Shown: positions 21,703 to 32,370 of the stretch, piece after piece | How positions within the stretch are numbered: the stretch's first letter is position 1 | Layout of the letters: each line of letters begins with the position of its first letter | From: Prorocentrum cordatum | Taxonomy: Eukaryota; Sar; Dinophyceae; Prorocentrales; Prorocentraceae | Direction: 5' to 3' | Length of the DNA: 64,000 bases | Assembly (NCBI GenBank): GCA_963575745.1 | Contig: CAUYUJ010003691.1 | Location: 10,001-74,000, forward strand | Notes under the pieces: generated by a model | What the model was told of the DNA's origin: nothing | The model's database searches: none | What the model saw: only the letters and a program-made list of their open reading frames with translations | Made by a program: the position numbers and the translations under genes

Positions 21703-22100
21703 TTGGCAGAGGTGCAGAGGTCGAGGGCGGGGTAACAATAAGAAGTAAAGGTGTGGGCATGGGGGAGGAGGGGGAGGAGGGAGGGGCAAGTAGAGGGGGA
21801 GGGGCGGGGTAGTAAGTAGAGGGGGAGGGGCGGGCCATGGGAGGCGCGGGATGATGCGCCCTCGACCCTCGCTGGACGGAATTTTGGAATTTTCTCGGCC
21901 GCGCCCTCGAGGACTTGGAGCCTGGAGCTTGAGCGCGCCGAGTGCAGCCCAGCATAGTATTATTCGCAAGTAATAAGTAGGTGACAGACGTCGGCAAGTA
22001 GATGCCAAACGTCGGCAATAATAGGGTGCCATTCGTGCACTCCCGAGTTTGTAATTAGGTACCAGACGTCGGCAAGACGCTACCAGACAGCACTGTGCAG
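21703..22100. other. No gene seen; short repeats
   Basis: G-rich stretch at 21740-21840 with repeated GAGGGGGAGGGGCGGG, then ACCAGACGTCGGCAAG-like repeats from about 21980. Confidence 0.45.
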
Positions 22101-22106
22101 ACTCTT

Positions 22107-22160
22107 CTACCAGACAGCAACGTACCGCAACCCCGTCGTCGTAGTCGTAGTCGTCGTCGT

Positions 22161-22194
<34 letters not shown>

Positions 22195-22202
22195 AGCGTC
22201 GG

Positions 22203-22233
<31 letters not shown>

Positions 22234-22267
22234 GTCGTAGGGGGTGCGGTACGTTGCTGTCTGGTAG
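22107..22267. repeat. Hairpin with (GTC)n loop
   Basis: The left arm 22107-22134 (CTACCAGACAGCAACGTACC...) pairs with the right arm 22241-22267 (...GGTACGTTGCTGTCTGGTAG). The loop is about 105 bp of (GTC)n and (GGCGTC)n. The right arm phrase is then repeated twice more to about 22347. Confidence 0.8.
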
Positions 22268-22424
22268 CACTGTGCTGCTGTCTGGTAGGGGGTGCGGTAC
22301 GTTGCTGTCTGGTAGAGAGTGCGGTACGTTGGTTGCTGTCTGGTAGAGGAGTCCTGCGAGCCAATGCGCTCTCATCCATCTTCGGCCCCGAGGGCCTCAG
22401 ACTCCGCGAGTGTCGAAAGGATGC

Positions 22425-22515
22425 CCACGCAACTTCGCCTCGCCCACGAAACCGAAAACGACTTCCCGGTGGTAGGGGGCCCCCCCGTTCCACTTCGATC
22501 TCAGCCCCTCACCTC
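22425..22515 (-). repeat. Terminal fragment of ATG/ATCGAT composite
   Basis: CCACGAAACCGAAAACGACT, then the phrase ending in CAGCCCCTCACCTCCGAT, is the reverse of the left end seen at about 29100 and 49105. Confidence 0.6.
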
Positions 22516-22521
22516 CGATAC

Positions 22522-22682
22522 ATATGCATACACACATACATACATACATACATACATACATACGTACGTACGTACGTACGTACGCATACGCACGTACACA
22601 TACATACATACACACATACATACATACATACATACATACATACACACATACATACATACATACACACATACATACGCACTCG
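22522..22682. repeat. CATA/TACG tetranucleotide microsatellite
   Basis: (CATA)n with a TACG run in the middle (about 22560-22585). Open frames (poly Tyr-Ile-His-Thr) are artefacts. Confidence 0.95.
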
Positions 22683-23029
22683 CACGAAGGGAGCGTCCGG
22701 CGCCGGCCGGCGGGCTGGCCGGCCCGTGAGGGGAGGCAACAAGAAAGGGCGGCGTCGGCTCGGTCGGCCGGCAGCAGGAGCAACAACTCCTGCGCGGGCG
22801 CGCGGGCGGGGCGCCGCGTCCCGACACCGCCCAAAAAAAATCCCCATTCATCCTCCTCATCCTCATACTCTCCTTTCTCCCGGAACCCCTCCCACTCCCC
22901 TCCTCTTACTTACGAGCCCCAGGTGGTGGCAGCTCTCCCTCCCAAGGAGTCATCTTGCTTGAGGCCATCTTGGGCCAGCTTGGGCTATCTCAGGGCCATC
23001 TTGGGGCTGCCCCGCCCACCGCCCGCCCG

Positions 23030-23330
23030 CCGCCTACCCACCACCACCACCCACCACCCACCCACCACCCACCTACCCACCACCCACCTACCACCCACCT
23101 ACCACCCACGACCCACCCACCACCCACTCACCACCCACCCACCACCCACCCACCCACCACCCACCCACCACCACCCACCCACCACCCACCACCACGCACC
23201 ACCCACCCACCACCCACCCACCACCCACCACCCACCCACCACCCACCCACCACCCACCCACCCACCACCCACCACCCACCACCACACACCACCCACCCAC
23301 CCGCCCCCTTCACCCACCACCCAGAAACAT
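23030..23330. repeat. CCACCCAC minisatellite
   Basis: About 300 bp of CCACCCACCACC-type repeats with scattered T substitutions. The reverse-complement motif forms another array at 43494-43635. Confidence 0.95.
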
Positions 23331-23384
23331 CCAGAAACCACCGTTGCTTTATCATTATTATTATTATTCATCATCATCATCATG

Positions 23385-23406
23385 TCCGTAGCTGTGTTGG
23401 CTCAAG
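23385..23406 (+). other. Relic spliced leader 30 bp before an ATG
   Basis: 19 of 22 positions match the dinoflagellate spliced leader, including intact 5' CCGTAGC and 3' TTGGCTCAAG. Thirty bases of plain sequence then lead to ATG 23437, which opens a 346-codon frame. The order leader, short 5' UTR, ATG is what a reverse-transcribed mature mRNA would look like. As at 13225, the relic directly follows a CAT/ATT microsatellite. Confidence 0.65.
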
Positions 23407-23436
23407 TAGCTTAAACACAGCACCATTTCAGCCATC

Positions 23437-24440
23437 ATGGCGCAGTTGTTGCGCCCATGGTTGCTGGAGTCGCCGCCGCGCCGCCCTGCTGTGCCTCGGC
23501 GCCCGTGGTTGCTGGAGTCACCGACTCCCTTCAGCCCGTCCTTCAGCCCGTCGACTCCAGCGCAGAAGGCTCGTCGGCGGGGCCGAAGTCCACCTAGTAG
23601 GAGGAGGAGGCTCTTCGGCAGAGCTGCTGGAGAGGAGGAGGAGTTGGCCAATCCTGGAGGCCAACAACAGGGTGGCACGACGGCGGACGCTGCTGGCGCG
23701 GGCACGTGGCCTGCGGCGACGAGAGCACGGACAGCGGCTGGCGGCGACGACGGCCCGGCGGCCGTGGCTTGCGGCGACGCCCGCGGCATCATCGCGACCA
23801 GCTCGCTACCGCCATCCTCATCGTCGATGGTTGGCGGATGGACGGCGCGGCAGTGGCGCGCGACAACTACTACTGCTGGCGCTGGCAGCGGCGACAACAA
23901 GCCTGGAGACCTGCAGGCGACGGGCGCTGCTGCTGGTGGTGGTGGGCAGCGGGCGCTGGGGCTTGAGCGCCCCCCTGGAGGCCACCTGGCGGCGGCGGCG
24001 GACGCTGCTGCTGCTGGGGGCCCGCGGGCGGGCGCTGCTGCCGGCGGGGCGGCGGCGGACGCAGCTGGAAGCCTGCGGGCCGCGGACGGTGCTGGAGCGG
24101 CGGTGGGCGCTGGAGGCTCGCGGGCGGCGAGCCCTGTTGCTGGGGAGGCGGTCGCTGGACCTCCTGGAGGAGGAGCGGCGGCGGACGCTGGAGGCCGTCG
24201 TCGTCGTCGTCGTCGCCCGGCCATCGCCGTCGTCGTCGTCGTCGTCGTCGACGTCGTCGTCGTCGTCGTTGTTATCGTCGTCGTCGTCGCCGTCGCCATC
24301 GTCGTCGCCGTCGTCGTCGCCGTCGTCGTCGCGAGGCTCGCGGGCGGCGGGCGCTGCTGCTGGGGTGGCGGGCGCTGGAGGAACACAGCCGGCGGCGGCG
24401 GCCTCGCGGCCAGCTGCAGCCCCGCCGCAGGCGGCGGCCG
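23437..24440 (+). CDS. Hypothetical Ala/Gly-rich protein, N-terminal part
   Basis: Starts at the ATG after the SL relic and stays open to 24477 in this frame. It opens MAQLLRPWLLESPPRRP, with WLLESP repeated, then an Arg-rich segment (RRRGRSPPSRRRRLFGRA) that could be a nuclear signal, followed by several hundred codons of Ala/Gly/Arg low complexity encoded by a degenerate minisatellite (GGCGGCGGACGCTGCTG-like). The better-looking C-terminal segment lies in another frame (24440-25024), so either an intron or frameshift lies in the minisatellite, or this N-terminal frame is not translated to its end. Confidence 0.35.
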
Positions 24441-25024
24441 TGCGATCGCCAGCAGGTGGCCCGCTGTTGCCGAATGATCGCGGCGCCCGTCCTACGACGA
24501 CAGAGAGGAGGATCAGGTGGGCGCCGCCGCCGCCCCCAGAGGAGCGGCTGCGGATCCTCTGGGAGACGGCGCGCGATGACGCGGCGCTCGTCGCCCGGCA
24601 AGCCGCGGCGAGATACCCCGATCACATCGAGGTGCGGACCCCGCTGCTGGACATCACAGAGCACGCGTTTTTGGGCCGCATCGTTGCACACGCGCGCTGT
24701 GATTCATCTGGAGAAGATGCATCCGCGTACGCGGGGTCCACCAGCGACCCCGCGTGGAGGTGGCAGGGCGGCCTGTGCTATCGATGTGAAAGAAACGCAC
24801 GCGGGCCCCGCCCTCACCCCACCCACATGGTGGGCCACAATCTCAAGTGGCGAAAAATGTTTGTGGTTGGGGCCTTTTCGGACCGACAAACGGCGGCCGC
24901 TGAAGAGCGCCTGCTGGAAGCTCTTCGCGGTGTATATCGCCTGGCGAATATCGCCAGCGATGCGCGCGGTCTCGCCATAAGACCCGTTCCAGCATACTCT
25001 TTCATATATGTGTGCGTCGACTGA
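24441..25024 (+). CDS. Hypothetical protein, C-terminal globular segment
   Basis: The frame reads PPPEERLRILWETARDDAAL, then PDHIEVRTPLLDITEHAFL, then WRWQGGLCYRCERNARGP, HMVGHNLKWRKMFVVGAF and a helix AAAEERLLEALRGVYRLAN, ending PAYSFIYVCVD and TGA at 25022-25024. The Cys pair (CYRC) with nearby His residues could bind metal. I do not recognise the family. The frame is open far upstream, but that part is low complexity. Its link to the ATG at 23437 is inference. Confidence 0.45.
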
Positions 25025-25578
25025 GCAACATCTTCATCATATAATGAAATCACCATCATCAGCATCCTCCTCCTCATCATCACCATGCGCGTTCAAAAAC
25101 AACAACAATCAAACACATAACGCAACAACAACACTGAATTACGATATTGCGAATATCTCGCTGTTGTGAGTGAGGACGTCTTAAGCGAAACGCTCGTTCT
25201 CAGGAGTCCGCCAAACAAAAAGAAAATAACGTCCATTGGGGAGTCTGGGTACTTCGCGCGGCATACACCAGCGACAACAAAAACGCATAACACACGCACA
25301 AAAAATGGACACTGCAAACACCCGCAAGAAAGATCACACGGTAGACATCAGCACCAGCAAGTATCTCAAGGAAATGGCCCAACGACAATCACGCAGACGC
25401 ACCGACAACAATAATCACGCAACACACAAAAATCACAAACACACGCATCACAAACAAACAACACCCATCATATAGGCGACAGCATCAGCAGTCTGGCGTC
25501 ATGGCTCGAATTACAGACTGCGGGTAAATCGCCAGCCAGCAACGACCAACATCATTGCAGTGCCGGCCAGCAAGCCTC
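25025..25578. other. Gap with A- and CA-rich sequence
   Basis: Rich in ACACA and CAACAA phrases, similar in flavour to the AC-rich part of 35700-35930. No gene is supported. It would contain the 5' UTR of the following gene; an in-frame stop at 25525-25527 limits N-terminal extension. Confidence 0.4.
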
Positions 25579-26580
25579 ATGACCGTCGAGTCGGAACTCA
25601 TGGCTAGAGCGGCTGATGATGATGCCGCTGGCGACGCCGCCATGAAGATGGAGGAGGAGGAGGAGGATGAGCCGTCGGCCGTAGGGAAGCAGAAACGATG
25701 CGGGGCCGGAGCGAAGCCGTCGGCGAAGAGAGCGAAGTCGTCTTCTGAGGCAGGAGGGAAAGGCAAGGGAAAGGCAAAGTCAAAAGCAAAGGCAAAGGCG
25801 CAAGCCCACCAGTCTCCTCAGCAAGGGCAACTATCACTGCACGCCCAGTCTCCCAACGCTGTTGCCTACGACACGCTTCGCACGATGATCAAGGAGCTGG
25901 TCGAGAATGTAGAATGCTTCAATCAGATCCACGAGGAAAAGGCCCTCCCCATCGGCCAGGGCGGTCGCGAGGAGCCGTACTCCGATGCTCGTTTCAGGGC
26001 TGCGTTCACCAACCAGGATGACAATCAGGACATCTCCAAGCTCGAGTACAAGTGCGGGTGCAACTTGCCATGGATGCGCATGGAAGAGGAGGCTGGCCCA
26101 GGCCACGACGTCCCGCTCAGCGATAAGGGGATCACAAAGCTACAGGACCACTTCTTCAGCTCCCCGACGCCTTGCAAGCAGGATTTCGTCATTGCTTTGA
26201 AGAACGGCGCCGAACTCCCATCTGCCACGAAAGGCCGGCTCATGCGGGCGTCGCCGCCTGAGCCCCTCCACGCGTGCATTCGGGCAGCCCATCGCGATTG
26301 GAAGGCTGGCAAGGGCGATGAAGTGATGGAGGAGTGGCGGAAAGTTTTTCTCACTGCGACCTTCGTCTTCAGGGTGATTGAGAACACTGACGACGCTCAC
26401 TTCGTCAATCTCCAGTGCCGCCAGGACACCCACGCAGCTTACATGGGCATGAGCTACACGCTGGTGCAGAAGATCTACGACATCGTCTCGTTCCGCAGCC
26501 GCAAGGGTGGAGGGATGACGCCGGCCCAGGTTGCCGACGCCTACAAGGCGTCGAAGGTGACCTTCAGCGGCGACTCAGAG
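25579..26580 (+). CDS. Unknown 1,076-aa protein, exon 1
   Basis: First exon (334 codons) of a five-exon model. ATG 25579 is the first in frame after an upstream stop at 25525. Residues 1-80 are acidic then strongly basic (KMEEEEEDEP, then KGKGKAKSKAKAKAQ), a likely nuclear signal. The rest is globular (YDTLRTMIKELVENVECFNQ, CGCNLPWMRMEEE, HAAYMGMSYTLVQKIYDIVS) and ends KVTFSGDSE. I recognise no catalytic motif. Joined to exons 27233-27784, 27885-28494, 28683-28985 and 33643-34406, the phases agree throughout and total 3,231 nt. Its neighbour downstream on the same strand is a cytosine methyltransferase gene; any joint role is unknown. Confidence 0.6.
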
Positions 26581-27232
26581 GATACAACATCGGATCAACA
26601 ATGGTTGCTTTAGCAAGTACGCTCGAGCTTTATGTTTGGATTTAGGTTTGATTCCCTACCTAGTAGGCTCTGCCTAGAGGGTTCTTACTCGCTGGGCTTA
26701 AGTGGGTCAGGCAGTTGGCTTTGCCCCGGGCGGCCCCCCCGGCCCCCGCCCCGCGGCCCCCCCAGTTGCGCCCTCTTACCTTAGCCCTTAGCTTTGCGTA
26801 TCTCATCGTAGCTTAGCTTAGCTTAGCTTCATCTTCTTAGCTTCGCGCAGCTGTAGCTTAGCTTAGCTTAGCTCAGCAGGTCATAGCATAGCCCAGCATA
26901 GCATAGCATAGCGCAGCACAGCAAAGCATAACCTCTCATAGCATCGCATAGCGCAGCATAGCACAGCATATCATAGCGCCGCATAGCATAGTATAGCATA
27001 TCACAGCATAGCATAGCATAACATAGCGCAGCCAAGCGTAGCATAGCATAGCGCAGCATAGCATAGCATAGCATAGCGCAGCGCAGCATCCACTATTATT
27101 GCTGCTGCTCGAGGCTCCCACTCCTAGGTAGGGTCGCACTGGGATAATTTGACGTTTGGATTTAGGTTCGGTTGTTTGGATTTAAGTTTGATTTAGGCGT
27201 CTTTGCGTGCGGGGCGCCATTGTTGATCCGAG
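26581..27232 (+). mobile_element. Intron with terminal inverted repeats (introner-like)
   Basis: Coding sequence stops making sense at GAG 26580 and resumes in phase 0 at GAG 27233. Near the left end is TCGGATCAACAATGG; near the right end is its exact reverse complement, CCATTGTTGATCCGA. GAGGA occurs at both borders, so splicing out one copy plus the insert restores the reading frame (..DSE/ENPTSN..). The apparent donor is GA (a dinoflagellate variant) and the acceptor AG before G. These are the traits expected of an intron created by DNA-transposon insertion. It carries a nested CCTAGGTAGGG-type element. Confidence 0.7.
26654..27149 (+). mobile_element. CCTAGGTAGGG-terminus element, copy 1 (nested)
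   Basis: It starts CCCTACCTAG and ends CCTAGGTAGGG followed by the conserved tail TCGCACTGGGATAATT. The interior runs from a GC-rich segment (CCCCGGGCGG) to TAGCTTAGC- and then GCATAGCATAGC-type repeats. Left flank GTTTGGATTTAGGTTTGATT and right flank GTTTGGATTTAAGTTTGATT suggest a duplicated or pre-repeated target of about 20 bp inside the host intron. Confidence 0.7.
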
Positions 27233-27784
27233 GAGAACCCTACCAGCAACGAGTTCGTCAAGAACGCTCTGAACGTGTACGACAGGATGCTCTCCGTCCC
27301 GAGGGTGAAGACATTGATTCTGGCTGCCCAGGAGTCGCAGCTGCCGAACCCCTTCAAGAAGATTGGCCAGTTCAACGCATTCTTGCACAAGGCTGTCACC
27401 GCGGAGCGCATCGAGTGGGCCGTGGAACTACTCTTGGACCTCTACAACAGCGGGGGCATCAACATCGAGGACATGGGCACCCGCGCCATCGAGGGCAAGT
27501 CAGCGGGGAGCAGTTCCGGCGGCAAGGGCTTGATCGACCTTCTCGTCTACAAGCAATGGCTCCTGAGCTACATGGTCGGCGAGTGGCTCGACGGGATTGC
27601 CCTCGACTCCAACGCCAAGGCCGCCATCCGGGACACCTGCAAGAGCATTGCGCACTTCCGCTCGAAGGCGGGGTACGCCTACAATCCGAACATGAAGAAG
27701 CCCTCTTTCGCGTGGCGAGCTGGGTGGAGCCAGGCCGCGGAGAAGACGTTCGAGCTGATCGAGGTGGCGGGGCTCAACGGCGAT
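27233..27784 (+). CDS. Unknown 1,076-aa protein, exon 2
   Basis: 184 codons in phase 0 at both ends. It reads ENPTSNEFVKNALNVYDRML, then IEWAVELLLDLYNSGGINIE, a Gly/Ser linker (AGSSSGGKG), VYKQWLLSYMVGEWLDG and TFELIEVAGLNGD. It is mostly helical, with no motif I recognise. The donor is GT after GAT 27784. An in-frame TGA lies just upstream of the acceptor (27224-27226), so the exon cannot extend to the left. Confidence 0.65.
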
Positions 27785-27884
27785 GTCTGTGCCTCTCGAA
27801 TCCGCCCGGGCCCCCTCGGCTTCTTGGCGGGTGGTTCTGGGGGGTGCTGGCGCGCGCCGTTGAAGCCCTGCCCTTTTCTTCAAG
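27785..27884 (+). other. Inferred 100-bp GT-AG intron
   Basis: It begins GTCTGTGCC, has a pyrimidine-rich end (CCCTTTTCTTCAAG), and is followed by G. It joins LNGD to GAIFGYEFD in phase 0. The sequence in between is Gly/Pro/Arg-coding and unlike the flanks. Confidence 0.75.
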
Positions 27885-28494
27885 GGCGCCATCTTCGGGT
27901 ACGAGTTCGACAGGGGCATCAAGTCTGCCGTCCTCAAGCGGTGCGACCCCAAGTCGTGCATGGAGCAGGGCGACCTGGCCGAGGCGGCGAGCACAATCAA
28001 CGAGATGCTCGGCACGGAGGAGCGCACCCGGAAGGCGGCAGAAGATCATCAGAAGGAGGTCAGCGACGATCCCGAGGACGAGGAACCATGCCTGACGTTG
28101 GAAGAGATGCCGGAGATCAAGAAGCTCGTCAAGAAGACCGAGGCTGATGAGGCCAAGGCCAAGCGCGTCTCCTACTTCCAGGCGAAGGCGTCCACGCTGG
28201 TTCACACGCACGTGGAGTTGGTCTCGGAAGTGGAGCCCGATGACGTCATCATCCAGCGCTTCAAGGACAGCGCCGCCTACAGGACCACCGGCTCCAAGGA
28301 CAAGAGGAACTATCGCGGCTCCTTCTACAACCCGAACCACTGCGGGGAGTCCAGCTCGAAACCGCACGTGCGCCCTCCTTCGCTACGGGGAAACGGCGAA
28401 CACCTGAGGAAGTTGTTGTCGCTGGCGTTGAGGGCCACCGATTTCCAGATGGGTGATCGGGACTTGTACTTCATCTTCGACGCCGGCCGCGAGG
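27885..28494 (+). CDS. Unknown 1,076-aa protein, exon 3
   Basis: Reads GAIFGYEFDRGIKSAVLKRC, an acidic helical part (MPEIKKLVKKTEADEAKAKR), then HTHVELVSEVEPDDVIIQRF and DRDLYFIFDAGREG. It ends one base into a Gly codon (phase 1) at a GT donor. No known domain recognised. Confidence 0.65.
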
Positions 28495-28682
28495 GTCAGC
28501 AGGGTCGAACGAATGCGGGCGGGCGGGGCTGGGCCGAGGAGGAGGAGAAAGAGGAGGAGGAGGAGGCGGAGAAGGAGGAGGAGAGAAGGAGGAGGAGGAG
28601 GAGAAGAAGGAGGAGAACGAGAAAAAAAAGGACGAGGAGGAGGAGAAGGGGAGGAGGAGGGCCATCAGAGGGCGAACCCCAG
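28495..28682 (+). other. Inferred 188-bp GT-AG intron with GAG tract
   Basis: It starts GTCAGCAGG and ends ACCCCAG before G. The middle is a purine-only GAGGAG microsatellite. Joining gives FDAGREG-NKTTLLGG with the split Gly codon restored. Confidence 0.7.
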
Positions 28683-28985
28683 GTAACAAGACGACCTTGC
28701 TGGGCGGCTTCGTGGACTCGGAGGGTGCGCAGATGGTGAAGCAAATTCGCCAAGTGTATCTGCATTTCGACATGGAGTCCCTCGATGCTCGTCTGGACGT
28801 CCGCCGGGGGCATTCGACAGTGAACCAGGTAGAGAAAGTTTATGTCGTGTCGAAGCACGTGTTGGATTTGTCGGACCACAAGAGGCTGCACTACCCTGGG
28901 GGCAACCGAGGGAATCTAGTCGGCCCGATCGTCGCCCCCTCGTGGACCAGCGATCACGTCTGGCAGGAGCAGGTCAAGATCAAGC
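28683..28985 (+). CDS. Unknown 1,076-aa protein, exon 4
   Basis: Reads NKTTLLGGFVDSEGAQMVKQ, then YLHFDMESLDARLDVRRGHS and VEKVYVVSKHVLDLSDHKRL, ending VWQEQVKIK plus the first base of a codon at a canonical GTGAG donor. It has beta/alpha composition and no identified family. Confidence 0.65.
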
Positions 28986-29089
28986 GTGAGATTTTTCACG
29001 AAGCTTTGCTTGATCTTCCGCATTTATCCCCCCACTGGAGTTGTTACCGTGGAGGGTGGGGGCCACCTATAGCTCGAGCCAAAATTGCG

Positions 29090-30486
29090 ACGGAGGATGG
29101 GTCGGAGGTGAGGGGGTGAGTTCGAAGTGGAACGGCGAGCCCCCCTCCTACTGCCGGGAAATCGATTGCGGTTTCGTTGTCGTGCGCGCCGTGCGCGCGG
29201 GCGAGGCGAAGAAGAAGCTGCGTGGGCGGGCGAGAAATAAATCTCCTGTAGCTGAGGCGCGGCCGGGCCGAAAGTCTCCCTTCCGGCAACCGGTGCCCCG
29301 CGGTGTCGCGCCGGTGTCCCGCTCGGGGGCCGGTGGCGCGCGGTGTCCCGCTGGTGTCCCGCTGGTGCCCCGTCCGTTTCCCGATGATGATGATGATGAT
29401 GATGAGGATGATGATGATGATGATGTGATGGTGATGATGATGATTTTGACGATGACGATGATGATGGTGATGATGATGATGATGGTGATGATGGTGGTGA
29501 TGATGATGGTGTCCAGATCATGATGATAATGCTAATGATGATGATGTTGGCGATATTGATGATGGCGACTGGGATCGCGGTGATGATGATGGCGCCCCCA
29601 TAATGAGTATGATGATGTTGAGGATGATGATGTTGCTGATGGTGATGATGGTGTCCCGATGATGATGATGCTGATGATCCTGATGATGTCGATGGAGATC
29701 ATATGATGATGGTGATGAGGATGATGGTGTCCTGATGATGGTGATGATGATGATGAGGGTGTGGTTGATGATGCTGCTGATGATGATTGTGATAAGAATG
29801 ATGGTGTCGCGATGATGATGATGATACTAATGGTGATGATGACGACGATGGTGTCCCTGTGATGATGATGAGGGGATGATGATGATTTTGATGATGGTGG
29901 CCCAATGATGATGATGTTGATGATGGTGATGGTGTCCCGATGATGTGGTTGATGATAATGTTGTTGATGATGATGGTGACGATGATGATGATAATGTTCC
30001 GATGGTGATGATGTTGATGATGATGGTGTTGCTAATGATGCGGATTGTGATGATGATGTCCCGATGATGATGATGCTGATGATTCTGTTCATTCATATAC
30101 ATGATCATGATGATGAAGTGATGATGATGATGGTTTCCTGATGATGCTGATGATGATGTTGATGACGTTGATAACGATGATACTGATGATGATGACGACG
30201 TTGATTGTGATATCGATTGTGATATCGATAAACCGAATATGAAATCGTCTGTGAGATCGACGTGAGATCGTCTGTGATTTCGATTGTGAGATCGATAGTC
30301 AGATCGATTGTGAGATCGATCGATTGAAATCGATAGAGTTATATCGATTGTGAGATCTACCGAGTGAGATCGATCGAACGAGACCGACAGTGAGATTGAT
30401 AGTGAGATCAATAGTGAGAGCGATCGAGTGAGACGTTGGTCCCCCCCCCGAACCTCCTTATCACCCGAAGGAGGGTGGTCGCATAG
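29090..30486 (+). mobile_element. ATG/ATCGAT composite repeat, copy in intron
   Basis: Order: GGAGGTGAGGGGGTGAG left end; GC-rich stretch with CGGGCGAGGCGAAG and GTGTCCCGCTGGTG phrases; about 800 bp of (ATG)n-rich sequence; an ATCGAT-rich array (30205-30435); right end CCTCCTTATCACCCGAAGG. The same modules in the same order, reverse strand, form 52275-54055. No coding frame is believable. Confidence 0.75.
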
Positions 30487-30590
30487 GTATTACTATTGAA
30501 ATGTATCTCCCATTGCTATGCTCGTCCATCCGCCTCCTCCTGGACGCGGTGTGCAGTTTTTTCTGTCGTCTTTGATATTTCCCCACCTAG

Positions 30591-32331
30591 GCTCTGCCTA
30601 GAAGGGTTCTTACCCTGTATGCTTAAAGGGCCGGGCAGTGGAAATCGCCCCGGGCGGTTCCCCCGGCACCCGCCCCGCGGTTCCCCCAGGGCCCCCCGCC
30701 TACCTAGCCTAGCCTAGCCTAGCCTAGCCTAGCTTAGCTAAGCTTAGCTTCGCTAGACTTAGCTTAGCAGCATAGCTTAACCTCGAACTTTTATAGAGAA
30801 TAAACCTCCAGGGGTAATAGAATAGTTGGGCGCCATGGAGCGATAATACAAGTTGCCGGCCAGGGGCCATCATATCATGATAATTATGTGAACAGAGGGG
30901 CCAAAGCCGAGGATATCTTGAGACATCCTTAGCTTTTGGTCCTCTCTGAAACACCTTCAAAAACAAAATTGGAAATTGCTCGAGCCCTTTTTAAGGAGGC
31001 TGAAGGAACGCGCCGGCTTTCGATATTTCTATGATACAGAACTGAAGCTCGGAGGTGCGCGCGCGCGCCTCTTAGCTTCACCTCTATTTTATTCACCATT
31101 AATAAATCGAAATTTAATTACAAAAACGAAGTTGGAAAATTCTGGTGCGCCTTTAAAGAGGCCGAAGGAACGCGTCAGCTTTTAATATTTTTATAATACG
31201 GAACTGAAGCTCGGAGGCGCGCGCGCGCGCGTGCGCCTCTGAGCTCCGATTTTATATTATTCGCTACTAATAAACCAACATATAATTCCAAAAACGAAAT
31301 CGAAAAATTCTGGGGCCCTTTAGGGAGGCTGAAGGAACTTGTCGGGTTTTTATATTTTTCATTATCAAGAACTGAAGCTAGGAAGCGCGCGCGCGCGGTG
31401 GCCGGGTCACCCGCGCGCGCGCGCCTCCGAGCTTCAACTCTGTATTATAAAAGATACGAAAAGCCGCCGCGTTCCTTCAGCCTCCTGAAAGGGCTTCATA
31501 AATATTCAATCTCGTCTTTGGAATCTTGAATGTCGATTTAGTAATGGTGAATAACATAGAAGTGAAGCTCAGTGGGGCGCCGCCGCGCGCGCGGCTGCGC
31601 TCTCTGAGCTTCGCTTCTATATTTGAAAATTACAAAAACATTGAAATGGTTTCCTATAGAATTTTGAGCGCATTCCTGTAATTCTTACAGGTCCCCGAAG
31701 ATTCCTATTATTGGTTCCTATAGAGATTCCCATTGGTTTCTATAGAGATGCCTCATCGTTTGCTTCGTTTTCCCAGGATAATCAACCACAGCGATAGAAG
31801 TTCAGAGGGGGCAGGGGGAGGAGAAGAAAGATAGAGAGATAAATGGAGAGATATAGAAGAGGAGGTAGAGGAGGTAGAGGAGGAAGAGGAGGAGGAGGAG
31901 GAGAAAGGGCAAGAGGAGGAGAGGATAATGAGATACCAAACATCGAAACTTTACGACTTATTAGATTTGATTTGTAAACGGTGAATTGAAATTAGCATTT
32001 TCATCTGCTCGCGTAGGTAGCTCACGCGCCTCGTTTCCCCAAGCTAATCACCCCCAGCGGCAAGCAAGTTCAGGGGGGCAGGGGGGGGGGATCAGAAATA
32101 GTAGAAGAGAGATAGGGAGAGAGAGAAGAGGGGGAAGAAGAGGAATATGACGATCAGGAAGAATAGGACACGCAGAGGGGAAGGAAAAATCCAAAGTTCA
32201 AAACTTCTTATATTCAATTTGTAAACGCTTACTGGAAATCAGAAATTTCATCTGCTCGCGAGCTCATCCGCCTCGGTTTCCTTGGATAATACAGCGCAGT
32301 GATAAACAAGTTCAGGTGCCACGGTGAGGAG

Positions 32332-32370
<39 letters not shown>

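Noticed and set aside
22333-22962. Tyr/Ile/His/Thr-rich frames of 136-209 codons
   Set aside because: Translations of the CATA microsatellite.
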